Source: Nymphaea colorata
Taxonomy: Eukaryota; Streptophyta; Magnoliopsida; Nymphaeales; Nymphaeaceae
Assembly: GCF_008831285.2 (NCBI RefSeq)
Contig: NC_045146.1
Span: 184,001 to 248,000, forward strand
DNA: 64,000 nt
Direction of reading: 5' to 3'
Position 1 is the first letter of the stretch. Each line of letters opens with the position of its first letter. The position numbers and the translations under genes are program-made. Below the pieces are notes generated by a model. It ran no database searches. It was not told the origin of the DNA and saw nothing but the letters and a program-made list of their open reading frames with translations. Shown piece after piece: positions 49,790 through 62,226 of the stretch.

Positions 49790-52700
49790 GGGCGCTCTTT
49801 TCTTTCTTCAGACCCAGAAAGTGATTGCTTTTGAAGGTTAGTTTTGTTGGTTGCATTCCTGACCCAGCCTCAGTTTTGTTGGCTTCTTAAAAATTTTCCT
49901 GATCAAGAATGTTGAGTTGTGATTGCGCCATGCTTATGGGTGGAGAGCATTATTTTTTCTGTTTTTCTCGTGCCCCAGGGACTGGCGGGTGAGCGTCTCT
50001 TTTTCTTCGCTTTTCTGTAGCATGTGCGATGTGCATATATTGGAATCTATTGTATGACTGTGTTTGCTGTTTGCAACATTTTATCCAAGTTAAACTGCAT
50101 CACTTTTGTCAAGTGAAATCATCTGTAAAATCCTCACTTTGCCTGCATTTCTAGTCCGTGTCAGTGGCTCTTGTTTAGTGTCATGAGTTAACCAAGTGAA
50201 AGAACCCTCCCCCCAAGTCCATGATAAATTTACATTGTAAGTTGCATAGCCGCTTCCCTTTGCAAAACAACGTTTTTAGTTCCCCGCTTTCGGTGCCTTT
50301 ACATGCTTTGGTTTTTGGTAGTTAAAAGTTTAGTCATCGCTTCCATCTCTGAGATATTTTTGACTTGTTCTTTGAAAAAATGTTGAATATTTGAGATTTG
50401 TCTTGAAAATATCCCCAACTCAAAAGGACCTAATCGAAACGCTCTTTGTTTGGGTTCATGGATCTGCATGTTTTACATGCTTAAAAGATTGTCATCATCT
50501 AGAGGCCACATTATTTTCGAAACATGACATGACAACGTTACGGTTTTATTTTTTGCTAACCCAATGAAAGCAACTTATCAAATTAAAATTTACAAACCAT
50601 TTATTTATGTCGGACATCTATTGCATTTCTCGGAAAAAAATCCCCAATTTTTTAAATTTTTTGTTTGCTAGTCGATCTCGTGTGATGGGCGTGTCTGGTG
50701 TTTTGTGCCGCTAAGAGCCTCACATCTTGTTTTCTCATGCTACAAACGAAAAAGAAAGAGGAAAGCCTGATGAATGGGCTATATTGCAGCAGGAGAGACA
50801 CGTATAAGAGAGGAGGGCGTATGCTCAACAATTTACATATTAGCACCTCTTTTATCACAGTTTCTAGCTTCATCACTATAGGAATGTTAACTGTTCGGAT
50901 TTGAATTGGATGTACCCTTGATTTTGTTTAATTTATCGAATATTCACATATTCTGGTTTAGATTGGGATTCAAATACGGATGAACATAATTTATATCATT
51001 TTCAGACCCATTTTTATATTTATATTTGAATACAATCTGACTTCAGCTTTTATTTTCATATGTGAATCCAAATCCACCCTGAAAACATGCGACTGAATTC
51101 AAACCACATTATGACTTTTATATATTGATATTAGATATGAGGTATTTGTTGAAACTGAATCTAAACCATATCCAAATATGATCAAATATTGATTTAAAGA
51201 CGAATATGAATTGGCATCAGATAGGATGTCATTTCTTGAATCTCAATCTGGTCTGATTTTTTAACTGTGTTTTAATTTTTAATTTTTAATTTTTTTTAAT
51301 GTTTGAACCTTTTGAAGCAGCCTGGCTGGATATCCAATTTGAACCCAATTCATTTAACATCCCTATTAGACTAAAAGTATCCGAAAAAATGCCATGTACA
51401 CACTTACATTCACTCCCCCCTAATTAAAGAGGTCACAAATATCTTTCCTCTGAGTTTCTTCTACCGAGTTTGGATTTGTTTCTTAACCCTGCTGCCCCTG
51501 CAGTTGACTCAAGTTCACATACAATTTACATACAAATCTTCAGTTGTGAAAATCATTCTCATCAACCTAAATATGAGAAGAAAATGATTAAAAATTTGAA
51601 TGATAATCACAGATAAGCCATGAGAGATTCGAACACTGAGGTTCGTCAATCGCTCTCACATTTGCTAAATCCACAAAGTTGCGCACATGATGAGAGGGCC
51701 CTAGAAAGTGATGACACTGTTTGTGTCCGTGTTTTGGTTTTAAGTTTAACTAAAATTCCTTGTTGGTGCTTCCCATTTGTTGCAGTCCTAAAGTACAAAT
51801 GTTTTATGAGAAAGAATTGTGGAAACTCTAAGAAAAGCTAGAGAAAAGCTTTTCTTCAATTTGATATACCAAACTGGAGATGGCCGGACCTTTATCAGTT
51901 CAAGTAAATACATATCATGTATTGAATCCATTACTTTTTCAACTTGAAGGCCCCAAATCGATCCCCCCCCCAAACCAGTTGAGTGAAGCTCTTTGTTAGC
52001 AATTTTCCTAAGAACTGCATGCTAAACCCTAGATTCTACATGTTAAAACAGTCATATTTTTTCTCAGGTTCCATTTGAATCATTTTTCTTTTCCGAATTT
52101 TCCAACATGTTGGAAAGTAGCCTTTAACATTTTTTTAGAGTCAGGTTCCTTTCTAAAAGCTATTGAAAAGAAATGGGGGGTCACTCAAATTTCTGAAATA
52201 GTGGAAGGGCCACAAACTCTGATCATAACAACACTCCACCTGTCTCTGGATGATCTTATCCTTTATTGTTTGAAAGGGAGAAAAGAGCAAATGGGTTACT
52301 GTCACTATTATCCAAAAACATCTATTTTTGGAGAGAAAAAGAAAAGAAGATCCATAAAGTTAAATAGAACATGACAAATCTTTGTTTATCAGCGACTAAG
52401 TCTCTCTAACCAGGTGCAGTTTCCGCATGTAATAAACCCGAGAAACCGAACCCACCGAGCTAAGTTTAAAGTTCTTAGTTAACAGCTGAGCGTCGCAAGG
52501 CAAGATCTTTTAATTATATTTAAAAAAACTATAAAAGACTAATTAAGGTTTTCCTGAGTTGTAGCGTCAGGTGGTAGACATAAGACATCGAAGCCATGAA
52601 TTTTGCAGGTAAATTCTGATTGTACATTATCTTCAATTATGTTGATCATAAATAAAACTTCTCAACGAGCTTCGTTGAGTAATAAGAATGCCCTCACTTG

Positions 52701-53260
52701 TTCCATCATTTTTTGGCCTTAAAACATATGGGCAGCAGCGTGGGATTCAATTTCAGATTGGAAGTAACGAAATATTGCTTCAGTGAACTATGGGTCTGAT
52801 TTGGATTCAAATATACAGCACAACCTGATTTGTTTTGCATGTGAACTTATGAGGGATCTTCTGAGATGGATTTATGTGTGCTCGGGAAAGATGAGGGAGC
52901 GTCTTCGGAGGCCCTCCTAAATGCCACGTGCCCCCACCCATCCGGTGCCAAGCTGGTTATATGCACAGGCACCCAATGGGGCCAGCAGGGCGCGTGGCGA
53001 AAAAGGTTAGGCTCGCCGGCGGACAATCCCTTGTTTTTGCCAGAGTTCTATAACCTATTCTGGATCGGCAAAAGGCAAATGCTTTCATCGTTTCCGTTGA
53101 TAGCATGAACTGTTTTCGATGAGCACACCAGAATCACACCACCCAATAGAGAGCTAAATCTCAGTCTCTACCTTTACCCTTACCCTCGGAGTCCACGGCT
53201 GCATTGGTGCCTTAGAAATGTACCCGCACTGCACAAATGGATGCAGCAATCAACTGTCTA
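49790..53260. other. Downstream of NSF; intergenic
   Basis: The first several hundred bases should be the NSF 3' UTR; no single AATAAA stands out close to the stop. Further on lies an Ac-like element at 50879-51365. The frame at 52866-53108 is fairly GC-rich but shows no motif, so I do not call it a gene. Confidence 0.5.
50879..51365. mobile_element. Probable hAT/Ac-like non-autonomous element, 487 bp
   Basis: The ends are inverted repeats: TAGGAATGTTAACTGTTCGG on the left and, inward from the right, TAGGGATGTTAAATGAATTG, continuing with matching TTTGAATTGGAT/TTCAAATTGGAT. TAGGGATG ends are typical for Ac-like hAT elements. The interior is non-coding and full of GGATTTGGATTC-type repeats. 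The expected 8-bp flanks (CATCACTA and TTAGACTA) agree in only four positions, so the borders are not proven. A diverged relative may lie at 59355-59885. Confidence 0.55.
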
Positions 53261-53268
53261 TTGGCCAC

Positions 53269-53667
53269 TAGGAATGTTCAATGAGTCGAGTCAACTCAGA
53301 TTTGACTTGAACTCGCTCCGTTAAGCTCGACTTGTAAGTTAAATGAGTTGTGACCGAGCTTAGTTGATAACTCAAGTTTGTAAACATGTCGAGTTCGAGT
53401 TGGATGAACTCGAGTCAATTAGACTCGTTTAACACTGATAGTTATTTTTTGTAACTTCAAAATGGCTTAAATAAAAATGTAAAAATTTTAACCATAAAAT
53501 ATTAAGGGACACAAGCTTAAATAAGCTCGAGCTCGAGCTCGAACTAGGACTTGGTTAAGTGAATTGAGCTCGAGCTCACCTTATAAAACTTGAGTAAAGC
53601 TCGAAGTGAGCCAAGTCGAAGTTGAACTGGGCGAGCTTGAGCTCGGCTCACTGGTTGTACATCCGTA
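53269..53667. mobile_element. hAT-type MITE, 399 bp
   Basis: Flanked by TTGGCCAC (53261-53268) and CTGGCCAC (53668-53675), an 8-bp duplication with one mismatch. Ends: TAGGAATGTTCAATGAGTCG on the left and, inward from the right, TACGGATGTACAACCAGTGA. Subterminal regions carry the GAGCTCGAGCTCGAGCTCG arrays shared with the 3.4-kb hAT element, with an AT-rich core between. It looks like an internally deleted relative. Confidence 0.75.
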
Positions 53668-53675
53668 CTGGCCAC

Positions 53676-54725
53676 AGTAGTGCATCATCAGTTCAAACAT
53701 TTCACCTAACCAACAAACAACTCCCGGATAAAATTGCAGAAAGGATTTTTTTTTTCCCCCAAAGTAGGTGGGTTCTCTTCGACCTTCTTGCCATGATTGG
53801 TGTGAAATTTAAACTTCTAAAACCAGTGATATAAAAATGAAGTCCTGAACCCAATCAGTCAGGCTGTTAATTCCCTGAACTGGTCAATTCAGTTGAATTG
53901 GTAAAAAAAATCCCATTTTTCAGAGAAAATAAATAAAAAAATCGTTAAAAATAATTAAAAATAATAAGTCTTAAAATATTTAGAAATTGACAGGTGTCAG
54001 TGTGGAACTGGGCACCAAATCAAAATCGTCCGATTATGATAACATTGTTTGAAACTTCATGGACTATACATCCCGTTTGTTGTCTATTATGGTTAAAACT
54101 AAGAAACAAACACTTAAGGTAAGTAAAAGAATGAAACAATAATGCAACGCAAAAATGAAATGGATAGAACACAAGTTGATTGGTCAAAGATAGCATGCCC
54201 CCACGAAAGAATATGGTTTTTGCGGTCACCAATATTTGATAAAAAGGTGTGGAGAGTGCAATCTCACACGTACACACACACACAAACACACTTATATATC
54301 TATATTTCTCAGAGTTCGGGGACCGAGAAATCCTTTGAATTCTTACAACATATCGTCTGGTGCATTGTATTCAATCACACCCATTTGATGCAATGTATGA
54401 GGTGATTATGGTTGCACGGAATACAATGACAAGAGGAATTCAATTCATATTTATATACATAGAAGTTGGTAACTAAACACTTAGGTCAAGGATAAAAGCG
54501 AGACCCATTGATTTTTTGTTCAAAAATTATTTTAAATACAATATAAGCATCTTAATATATTTGTAAAGGCCATTTTGATATAAAACATGCTTTGATTCAA
54601 GTTGTTTTAATAAATAATATTGATTTTTTTTATTATGGGGGCTGTTTATTTTTTTATTATAAAAACATTATTAAAGTTTAACAAGTGATCCGCCAACCCA
54701 TTGTCAAGACCATATCAATAAAGTT

Positions 54726-54756
<31 letters not shown>

Positions 54757-56575
54757 GATTGAAGATGTTGAGCGGTTGCCTTTTTTTTTGACGGAGAATG
54801 ACTGCAGGCAATAAAGCAGGACCGGTGTCGCCTGTCCTAACGTGCAGCGTGTCCTGATCATGATGTGTCCAGTTGTTTGTTTCTTGCTCCTGTCTGCTTT
54901 TCATTCAGCATTTTCTTTCCCTATCTTTCTTACAAAGTTGCCTTCTTTGATGTCATCTCAACATTGATATGACATCACTTTGCTTGGTTACATTGTAAAG
55001 GAGAAAAGAAAACGATGGCGCTTGATTAATTGAAAGGTTGTGTTTGTTTTATGCAGATTTAAAATCCGAGGTGATTGATTTCATATCTATGAATATGAAT
55101 TTTAGGAATGGACTCTTTTCCTTCCAATCAGACTTTGAATCTATGGTTTTTAACATGTAGCAAAATTCATGTTACTGAGATCCGTCTCCCTAAACACATC
55201 TTTCAATCAAGATTGAAATCTTAAGTCCCAGACTATCAAACACGACCTGGAAGGAGCAGCAAACAGTATTAAGTATTAATCAGAATGTGTAATGGCCATC
55301 AAACACGACCTGGAGGAATCTCTCTGCTGTATAATAGAGACTTGTGTCCATTGTCCACATTTCCTCTCCATCTTAATATTGGTAAGAAGGAGAAACCTTA
55401 GAAACCAATCTCAGAATGCTAAATTAATCAAGAAGTTTCAATTATGCCAGGACAGTTTATTTTTGACAAATTAATGAAGAGTTCATTATGCCATATAAAA
55501 AATAAGAGTAAAAAAGTAAGAGACGTAAAATCAAATGTCCCATATGATTTCTTTTAATATCATAAAAAGGCGGTTCTAGAGAGGGAGGCAAAATTTGAAA
55601 CTATTGCAAAATCTAGTGGGAGAGAGAGAGAGAGAGAGAGAGAATTGAACTTCAAAATTATTTTTTTAATTTATTACAAATGAATAAATATAATTTTTAG
55701 CTATGATTGTTTTTCCAACCATGTGCTTCAACTGACTTGTATATGTTGAATCCATAGTAAAAAAACGTGTTTTTAATAAAAAAGCGACAAAAAATAAGTC
55801 AGCCGAACAAAATGAAAAAAATATCAGGAAGAAAAAAATGTGTTTTTCATTCTTTTCTCATTTTCTTTTATTTTAAAGGTCTTTTTTTTACGTTTTTTAA
55901 TGTCAAACTGCTTGTTTCTGTTGTCCAATATTTATTTGTTGCTTACTACTTATTTTTTTGACGTTCTCTTATCAGTTTTTCGTTTATATTTTTTAATGTT
56001 TTAATATTTTTAAAATTTGACCATATTTTTTTCATTGCTCATCGTTTTATACCTGAACAAAACCTCTATCCGTTTAAAACTTAAAAACAATATTGAATCA
56101 CATGATCATGAACTCATTTTTTAGTAAACTCTATACTAAGACCTCTTGGAGGGTAGGCCTCCGTTCCTTTAATTTATTTAGTAAATAAATTTTAAGTATA
56201 TATATATCACGAAAAATGCACCGGATGATGGATCCGAAAATAAGAACATGCATTCGCGTCTTCATCTTGGAGACGTTCACGAATTGGATGGCGTCTGGAA
56301 TTTTCCAAGTGCAATGCATTGTCTTACCTGCGCGGAAGATGTTCAAAGATCAAGAACAGCCAAACGGAGACGAAGCACTATTACACGCAAAGTTTGTGAT
56401 ATTTCGCGCATGATGATGACATGAGAGGCTGCCAGTCCTCCACACCATTGCCTCTTCTCCCTCTGAAAGGATAATTGGGATTCCATTTGGGTGGTGCCCT
56501 CTAGAAGCGCGTGCCTCACACAGGAAAGCAAGAGCAAGCAAGGGTTCAGTCCACACAAAGGCCCGCTCTAACATC
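53676..56575. other. Intergenic region upstream of the metallothionein gene
   Basis: Contains a (TA)n tract (54730-54756), an (AG)n tract (55619-55643) and AT-rich repeat copy C (55757-56087). No gene was recognised. The last few hundred bases before 56575 are the probable metallothionein promoter. Confidence 0.55.
55757..56087 (+). repeat. AT-rich dispersed repeat, copy C
   Basis: Same orientation as copy A. Shares AATGTCAAACTG, a TTGTTGCTTACTACTTATTTT segment corresponding to TTAGTTTCTCACTTATTTT, ATTTGACCATA, and the closing CCGTTTAAAACTTAAAA (56070-56087 region). Confidence 0.6.
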
Positions 56576-56582
56576 TATAAGT
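56576..56582 (+). promoter_or_regulatory. TATA box of the metallothionein gene
   Basis: TATAAGT in the context CATCTATAAGTACCTCACC, 106 bases upstream of the ATG. Transcription should start near 56605-56612, leaving a pyrimidine-rich leader of about 75 bases, typical of highly expressed plant genes. Confidence 0.65.
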
Positions 56583-56681
56583 ACCTCACCTTCTTCACCC
56601 TTGCTCATTGCATCCAAGTCTCCTTTGTTATTCCTCCACCCACCTCTGTTCATTCTCTTCTCCATTACCATCTTCATCACC

Positions 56682-58429
56682 ATGTCCACCTGTGGCAACT
56701 GCGACTGTGCTGACAAGAGCCAGTGCGTGTAAGTATCTCAATTTCTTTCCTGCACACCAGTGGCCGAGATGTATGAGGCGGCTCTCATAGACTCGAGCGC
56801 TCCTCAGCAAAAAAATCCTGGTTCTGCTGCCACTGTTGTATACCAGTAATTAGCGTACTCGTTGAGCATAATCACAGACTTGTTCTTAAGTTTAATCCTT
56901 GTTTATTTGATTGCAGGAAGAAAGGAAACTCTTACGGGATCGACATCGTTGAGACCGAGAAGAGGTGAATGAAAGATTTTAATGCCAAATTTTGGCTTAG
57001 ATATCTATTGATCTACAAAACTATTTGATGCCACTAACTTGCAAAATCTTTACATGTTTTCTTCTTCTAATTAGGCACCGAGTTTTTAGCATAGTCTCCA
57101 TGGAACTTGAAATTTTTGGGTGAACAGAAGAAAAGTATTTTATCCTCGTACTCAAGAAGAGAGCTAAACTTTCCCATCTAATCCTTTTCTTTTTAGGGTA
57201 CATGGGGGATGCTGCTCAAAGGATGGAGCTATGAATTTTTTGTTGCAGGGACCAAATTATTAATTCAAAATTTTAACCTTTTCAATTGTTTTAATATATG
57301 CTAAATTAAAATATTCAAAATTTAAATCTTAAAAGAAGGTCATGGCCCTTGTCACGTTTCCACTCACAAGTTTGTGACCTCCCTCTTTACAGCACAGGGA
57401 ATTGATTCTTTGGAGATTCAAAACAGGAACTGGCTTCCTGCGTTTCAAGAACAGTTTCAAATGGACGGAGATTAAGAAGATCTTAATTAGAATTCAACTT
57501 TTCTAGGCCTGTAGGTTTATAATTCATCGGTGAAGTCATCGTGGATAACTGATCTTTGAATCTAGCAAGGTACTCGCAAACCGGTTCACGACTGTCTTCC
57601 TGCTGGTTTTAACAGATCCAACCATGGGGGAAGAAGAGATAGATGCAGATGAAATATTCAAGCTATTTGTCAAATAAATACATGAAATCTGATGCATAGA
57701 ACAGACTTTCAGATTAACAATCTTAACTTTCAAACTCGATCATTTAGATAACAGATTTTCACAATTTTTCTTGTGATTTGTTTCAACATTCTGCATTTAT
57801 TTTGTGCCAGTCAGGTTTTTGAAAAAAAAAAAAAGCTTCAAAGTGATAGATGATACGAACAGCGAGCGAACACAACCAAAACTCTCTGAATGATCTTTGT
57901 TAACCCTTTACTAAGGGTACTAATACATAAGAAATCCAAATTTTTCAGAAAAATATTAATCCCTTGAAATACATACTAAAATATTGTGGGAAAATAGTAT
58001 GTAATAAATCAATTTATGTGGGTCTGTGTAGGCAACTGCCCACACTAGCAACATGGTGCTCTGCCACTATGTGGGGCTGATTTATTTGACTCACTAGGGA
58101 TATATTGATGCTATAAAAGCCTTTCTTTTGAATGGAGTTTGATATTGGGAAGCAGTTAGGGTTAAAGTTATGCTGCAACATCAATTAGGGTTTGGTCCTA
58201 GTGAGCTCCTGACATGAAGAGAAGAAAAGAACTTGATTAAGCTTATAAATCACAGTATCTTAAGATTAAGGCCCTCCTTTTATAATCAAGCTAATTACAA
58301 TTTGATTTTACTGCTTACTGCAGCTACTTTGATGAAGTGGTGGAGGTGCCAATGGCGGCCGAGAGCGGCGGCAAGTGCAAGTGTGGTGCAAGCTGCAAAT
58401 GTGTGAATTGTACCTGCGGAACCCATTAA
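56682..58429 (+). CDS. MT3: Type 3 plant metallothionein, 3 exons
   Basis: Exons 56682-56728, 56917-56964 and 58324-58429 join through GT-AG introns into 66 residues. The N-terminal domain starts MSTCGNCDCADKSQCVKKGN with four cysteines (C-x2-C-x-C-x5-C), the type 3 pattern. A cysteine-free linker of about 32 residues (SYGIDIVETEKSYFDEVVEV) follows. The C-terminal domain KCKCGASCKCVNCTCGTH has six cysteines as C-x-C, C-x-C and C-x2-C-x-C. Type 3 metallothioneins bind Cu, Zn and Cd in thiolate clusters, buffer metals and scavenge radicals in the cytosol. Many are strongly expressed in fruit and leaves. The splice sites fall within codons 16 and 32, the conserved positions for this type. Intron 2 (1359 bases) is long for such a small gene. 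Confidence 0.96.
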
Positions 58430-58443
58430 GCACTCCATATCTA

Positions 58444-58449
58444 AATAAA
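58444..58449 (+). promoter_or_regulatory. Possible polyadenylation signal of MT3
   Basis: AATAAA 15 bases after the stop codon. A second AATAAA at 58720-58725 lies about 290 bases after the stop and is the better candidate for the main site, since a 3' UTR of only 30-40 bases would be unusual. Confidence 0.4.
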
Positions 58450-58719
58450 GAGAAGCAAGTGGTGGTAGTGCATTGTGTGTGCGAAAGCGTGTGAGCTTTC
58501 TGAGTGTTTACGTATGTATATGTGTATGTATGTATGTATGTATGCGTTCATGGATATGTACCGAATACCTGTTTGTGCTCGGTATATACATACATGATTA
58601 TGTGTACTGTAGGAGTCTGTTAGGATAAATGGAGTAAAAGTGCTAGCAGCTCATGGATAGTTTCTTTTTACTGTGTTATGAGTGCTTCTCTTGTTTATCT
58701 ACATGGTCTTTCCTTAATT

Positions 58720-58725
58720 AATAAA
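58720..58725 (+). promoter_or_regulatory. Likely polyadenylation signal of MT3
   Basis: AATAAA followed by a T-rich stretch and preceded by TTTTTACTGTGTTATG. It would give a 3' UTR of about 310 bases containing a (GTAT)n repeat at 58524-58544. Confidence 0.5.
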
Positions 58726-58853
58726 CATAGCTACCATATTTGTTAGTATAAATGGGTTATAATGCAAGCTAACCTAAAGTTCCTCCGATGTATAAATATG
58801 AATATGAACCAACCCAGTTGACAATTACTGACGGTCCCACCATACAATATGAG

Positions 58854-59245
58854 GAAGGCTGCACACGAGTTGAGTTGAGCTCAACTTGACTAACAAAAAC
58901 TCGAGCTCAAACTTGATTCAAGCTCCACAGAATAGGCTTGAGCTCAACTCGACTATATAGCATGGAGCTCGGGCTCAAGCTCGACTCGATAAAACTCATT
59001 TAACTTGTTTCCATTAACTTGTCACATTTCTTTTTAACTCATCAACTCGTTTAACTTGTTAACCCGTTTGACTAATTCAACTATGATGAACTGGTTTTAC
59101 ACAGTCGAACTAGCCCTAGTTTATACGGGTCGAGTTCTTACAACTTGAACTCGAATAATTTAACATTTCGAGTAACGCCAAGTTGAGCTGGAGACAATTT
59201 TTTTTCGAGAGAGTTCGAGGCAAAACCAGTCGTTGTGCAGCCCTA
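58854..59245. mobile_element. hAT-type MITE, 392 bp
   Basis: Flanked by a perfect 8-bp duplication AATATGAG (58846-58853 and 59246-59253). Ends: GAAGGCTGCACACGAGTTGA on the left and, inward from the right, TAGGGCTGCACAACGAC, nearly the same as the ends of the 13033-16406 element. The interior consists of GAGCTCAACTCGACT and AACTCGTTTAAC motif arrays. It appears to be a deletion derivative of the same family. Confidence 0.88.
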
Positions 59246-60605
59246 AATATGAGCAATCAAACATGCTCTCATGTATGTAGTTTAAAAATAATAACCAATG
59301 AGGTGGTATACTCTAAAGAATTGAGTTATTTTAGCTGAAAATCAAACTGATTTTTGGATGTGAGCTATGGGTTGTGAAAATTGGATCCAACCCGGACTAC
59401 CTAACGGCCCGATATTTTCATGTAAACTATGTTGTCAAATTGCGTACACTGATTTGGAGTGATACAAAGTTTGCGTATTGGATCCGAGTCGATTAGCAGC
59501 TCCTAGTTTCTTTACTGCAGCTGACTGAATGGATCCCTAATTTAACCCGACTCGTATACTGTATCCGATTCATGGGATGTTCACATAGAGGAAAAATCTA
59601 TATTACATCTGAACCCTCACCCAAATCTGACTTTTAAATGCACTTAAGAACCGACTCACAAAGTGTATGAATATTAAACTGCCTCCGAATTTGAATTTGA
59701 ATCTGGATCTGATTGTATATTGATTAAAAACTGAATTTGATCGGGTGTTGCTTCTTAAATCTAAATCCAATCCGATTTTCAATTGGGCTTTTTTTTTTTT
59801 TTTCCTATGCATGATACATGATATATATTTTGGAGCAGTTTGGTTGAATATCCAATCAAAATCTAGTTCCTTAACAACTCACATAAGCCTTTCTCTAACT
59901 TGCCAAAACACTTCATATGAATAGATGGAAATTACCATTTTGCTCACCCAATTTGCCTCTACCAGGAGAGTCCTATTAAGTTTCTTGTCTTAGGGGTTTT
60001 TTTGTTATTGAAAAACAAGGTCTAAGTTTTCATACCACTGCATATTAGGTGCTACAAGCAAAGTTTGAAGGCCATGAACTTGAAGACCCTTCATTAATCA
60101 AAGTCTCAACTTTGCCATTGGATTATCTAAGCTTTTCTTTGGGGTGAGCGGGGTTTGACCAATCGACCACTCATCCCTCAGGTACAAGACCTGGGTCGGT
60201 GCCTCGAGATGTTGGCCCCACCACCCTTCAACTTGCATGTCGATGGCCTCTTGTTCGCAACACAAAGAATTAAACCTCAGGAAATTGAAGTGAAGACTGG
60301 TCGCCTGCTAGCCTTATTCAACCCCGTTGGACCAACCCCCTTGGGATGCTGAGCTTTTCTCTAGTGCTCACCTCTTCATGCTTGATGGTCAAAGCTCACC
60401 TAGGGTTTATTTCTTACGCTCAGTGCGTGATCTTGCATATTCAAACAAACTAAGTTGTTATACAAACATGCATCATGAAAACAAGATTTACATGAGGTTC
60501 AATTTAGTTGTGTCCAATGTAATGAAGCCTAGTTTTTACCTCAAAGATACCGTACACAAACTTCTTGGTGGTCTAGCTATATGGAGTCCTCCTCCTACTG
60601 TACTG

Positions 60606-60607
<2 letters not shown>

Positions 60608-60697
<90 letters not shown>
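60608..60697. repeat. (TA)n microsatellite, about 45 units
   Basis: Uninterrupted TA repeat of about 90 bases. Confidence 0.95.
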
Positions 60698-60700
<3 letters not shown>

Positions 60701-61439
60701 AAAATGCTTATTTTTTTATATTGATAGTTACTGGTAATTTTTCTCATTTTACATATTAGTGCCCTTTAGAAATGTAAAATTTTATAACTAGTACCTTTAA
60801 TTAAATGATTCGCGCTCCGCCCCACCTTGGTCGAGTAGCTGAGTACTCTCTTTCGATATACAGTGCGTAGCTATGTGTTGCCAAAGGGTATTAGGTCCCA
60901 TTATCTCCTATAAACATAGATATTGTGTCTCCTAACCGTGGAAATTCACATCAGTTCCTCGCCCTAAGTAGCGGATCTTGTCTCTTCACTGCTGGCTGAT
61001 CTTCTGAGGCCCTACCAACTTGTGCTGTTTGATTAGATGCAGAAACAATTTATCTCTGCAAAATGTCGTTGCAGTAGAACTGCAACCTCTCTCTTCGTTC
61101 CTGTTATTCTTCGAGTCCTCCCGTTCAAATGCTCCTCTTAATTTATGCCACAGTTTTCTCAAAAGTTGCTCGTGAGTTATGGTCCATTGTCTGATCGTTT
61201 TTCATGAAAATGTACAAGAAAGTAGAGTCTCTGTCATGTCCTTTTAACTCTCTCGATGAGACAAAAGCACAATAGTTCACCACCAAAAATGTTATTTGGA
61301 TTTCCAAGATGCCTACGATGGGCCGGATCTCACTTATTGTATCCATGTATCATATGTATTTTATTTTGAATGACCTCTAGGGCTTACAACTTGCTTCGCT
61401 TTTTAATAAAAATAAAAGAATAAAATGCACTGGGTTAGG

Positions 61440-61640
61440 GGGCGTAGCACAGCTAGATGGCAAAGTGGCTTCCACTCAAGGGGTCTGATATTCGAATCCT
61501 ATAGTCGTTCTCAATTGTGGTTGATAAACACGACAGATGAGTTAAAGGATATACCATAGGTTTACTTCATACGCTACATACTTTCGGGTATGGTTTCGGG
61601 GATTTTACACTGAAAACCATTTCCCCAAAGTAAATACATG
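61440..61640 (+). repeat. Probable tRNA-derived SINE
   Basis: The A box TGGCAAAGTGG at 61458-61468 and the B-box core TTCGAATCC at 61491-61499 match the polymerase III promoter consensus with tRNA-like spacing. The stems of a tRNA do not form, so it is not a tRNA gene. The body continues into AT-rich sequence to about 61640. No clear target duplication or A-tail was found. Confidence 0.5.
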
Positions 61641-61820
61641 GCAAAGTTTTATTCACCATATCAGCTAGCTCGAGACTCTTTAATTTCATGGCATTATTAA
61701 CTCTCCTTGGAAGAGCAACATGCCATTGACTGGAAAGAAGCACTAGTCTTCCTAGATTATCTCTATAAGTGGATGAATTAGATTAGATGACGAATTTTTC
61801 TTCAAGTGGGTTGACTGTAG

Positions 61821-61823
<3 letters not shown>

Positions 61824-61894
<71 letters not shown>

Positions 61895-61904
61895 GTATAT
61901 ATAG
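61824..61904. repeat. (TA)n microsatellite
   Basis: About 30 TA units followed by interrupted TATGTATA units. Confidence 0.95.
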
Positions 61905-62104
61905 TATACGACACGCAAATGCAACAAAATAATGTATTGCACGTGAGAGGGGTAACGTAAGAAGAATACAAAACAAAGGTATCAATAGTAGTCGACCAAT
62001 TTTGTTCAAGTACACTTATAGCCTTTAAAACAATCACCCGCGTAGCGTTGTCCGTTTGGGGAGACAAAGTTTCAATCCCACAAAAAAAACTTAATTAAAT
62101 TTAA

Positions 62105-62226
<122 letters not shown>

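Noticed and set aside
52866-53108. 80-codon frame in GC-richer DNA after NSF
   Set aside because: No motif, no splice partners, no promoter signal; possibly transposon debris.
60327-60698. Open frame ending in Tyr-Ile repeats, and the similar minus-strand frames at 61752-62067
   Set aside because: Translations of TA microsatellites, not proteins.
61458-61499. tRNA gene
   Set aside because: A and B boxes are present, but acceptor, D and anticodon stems cannot be formed; treated as a SINE-like copy.
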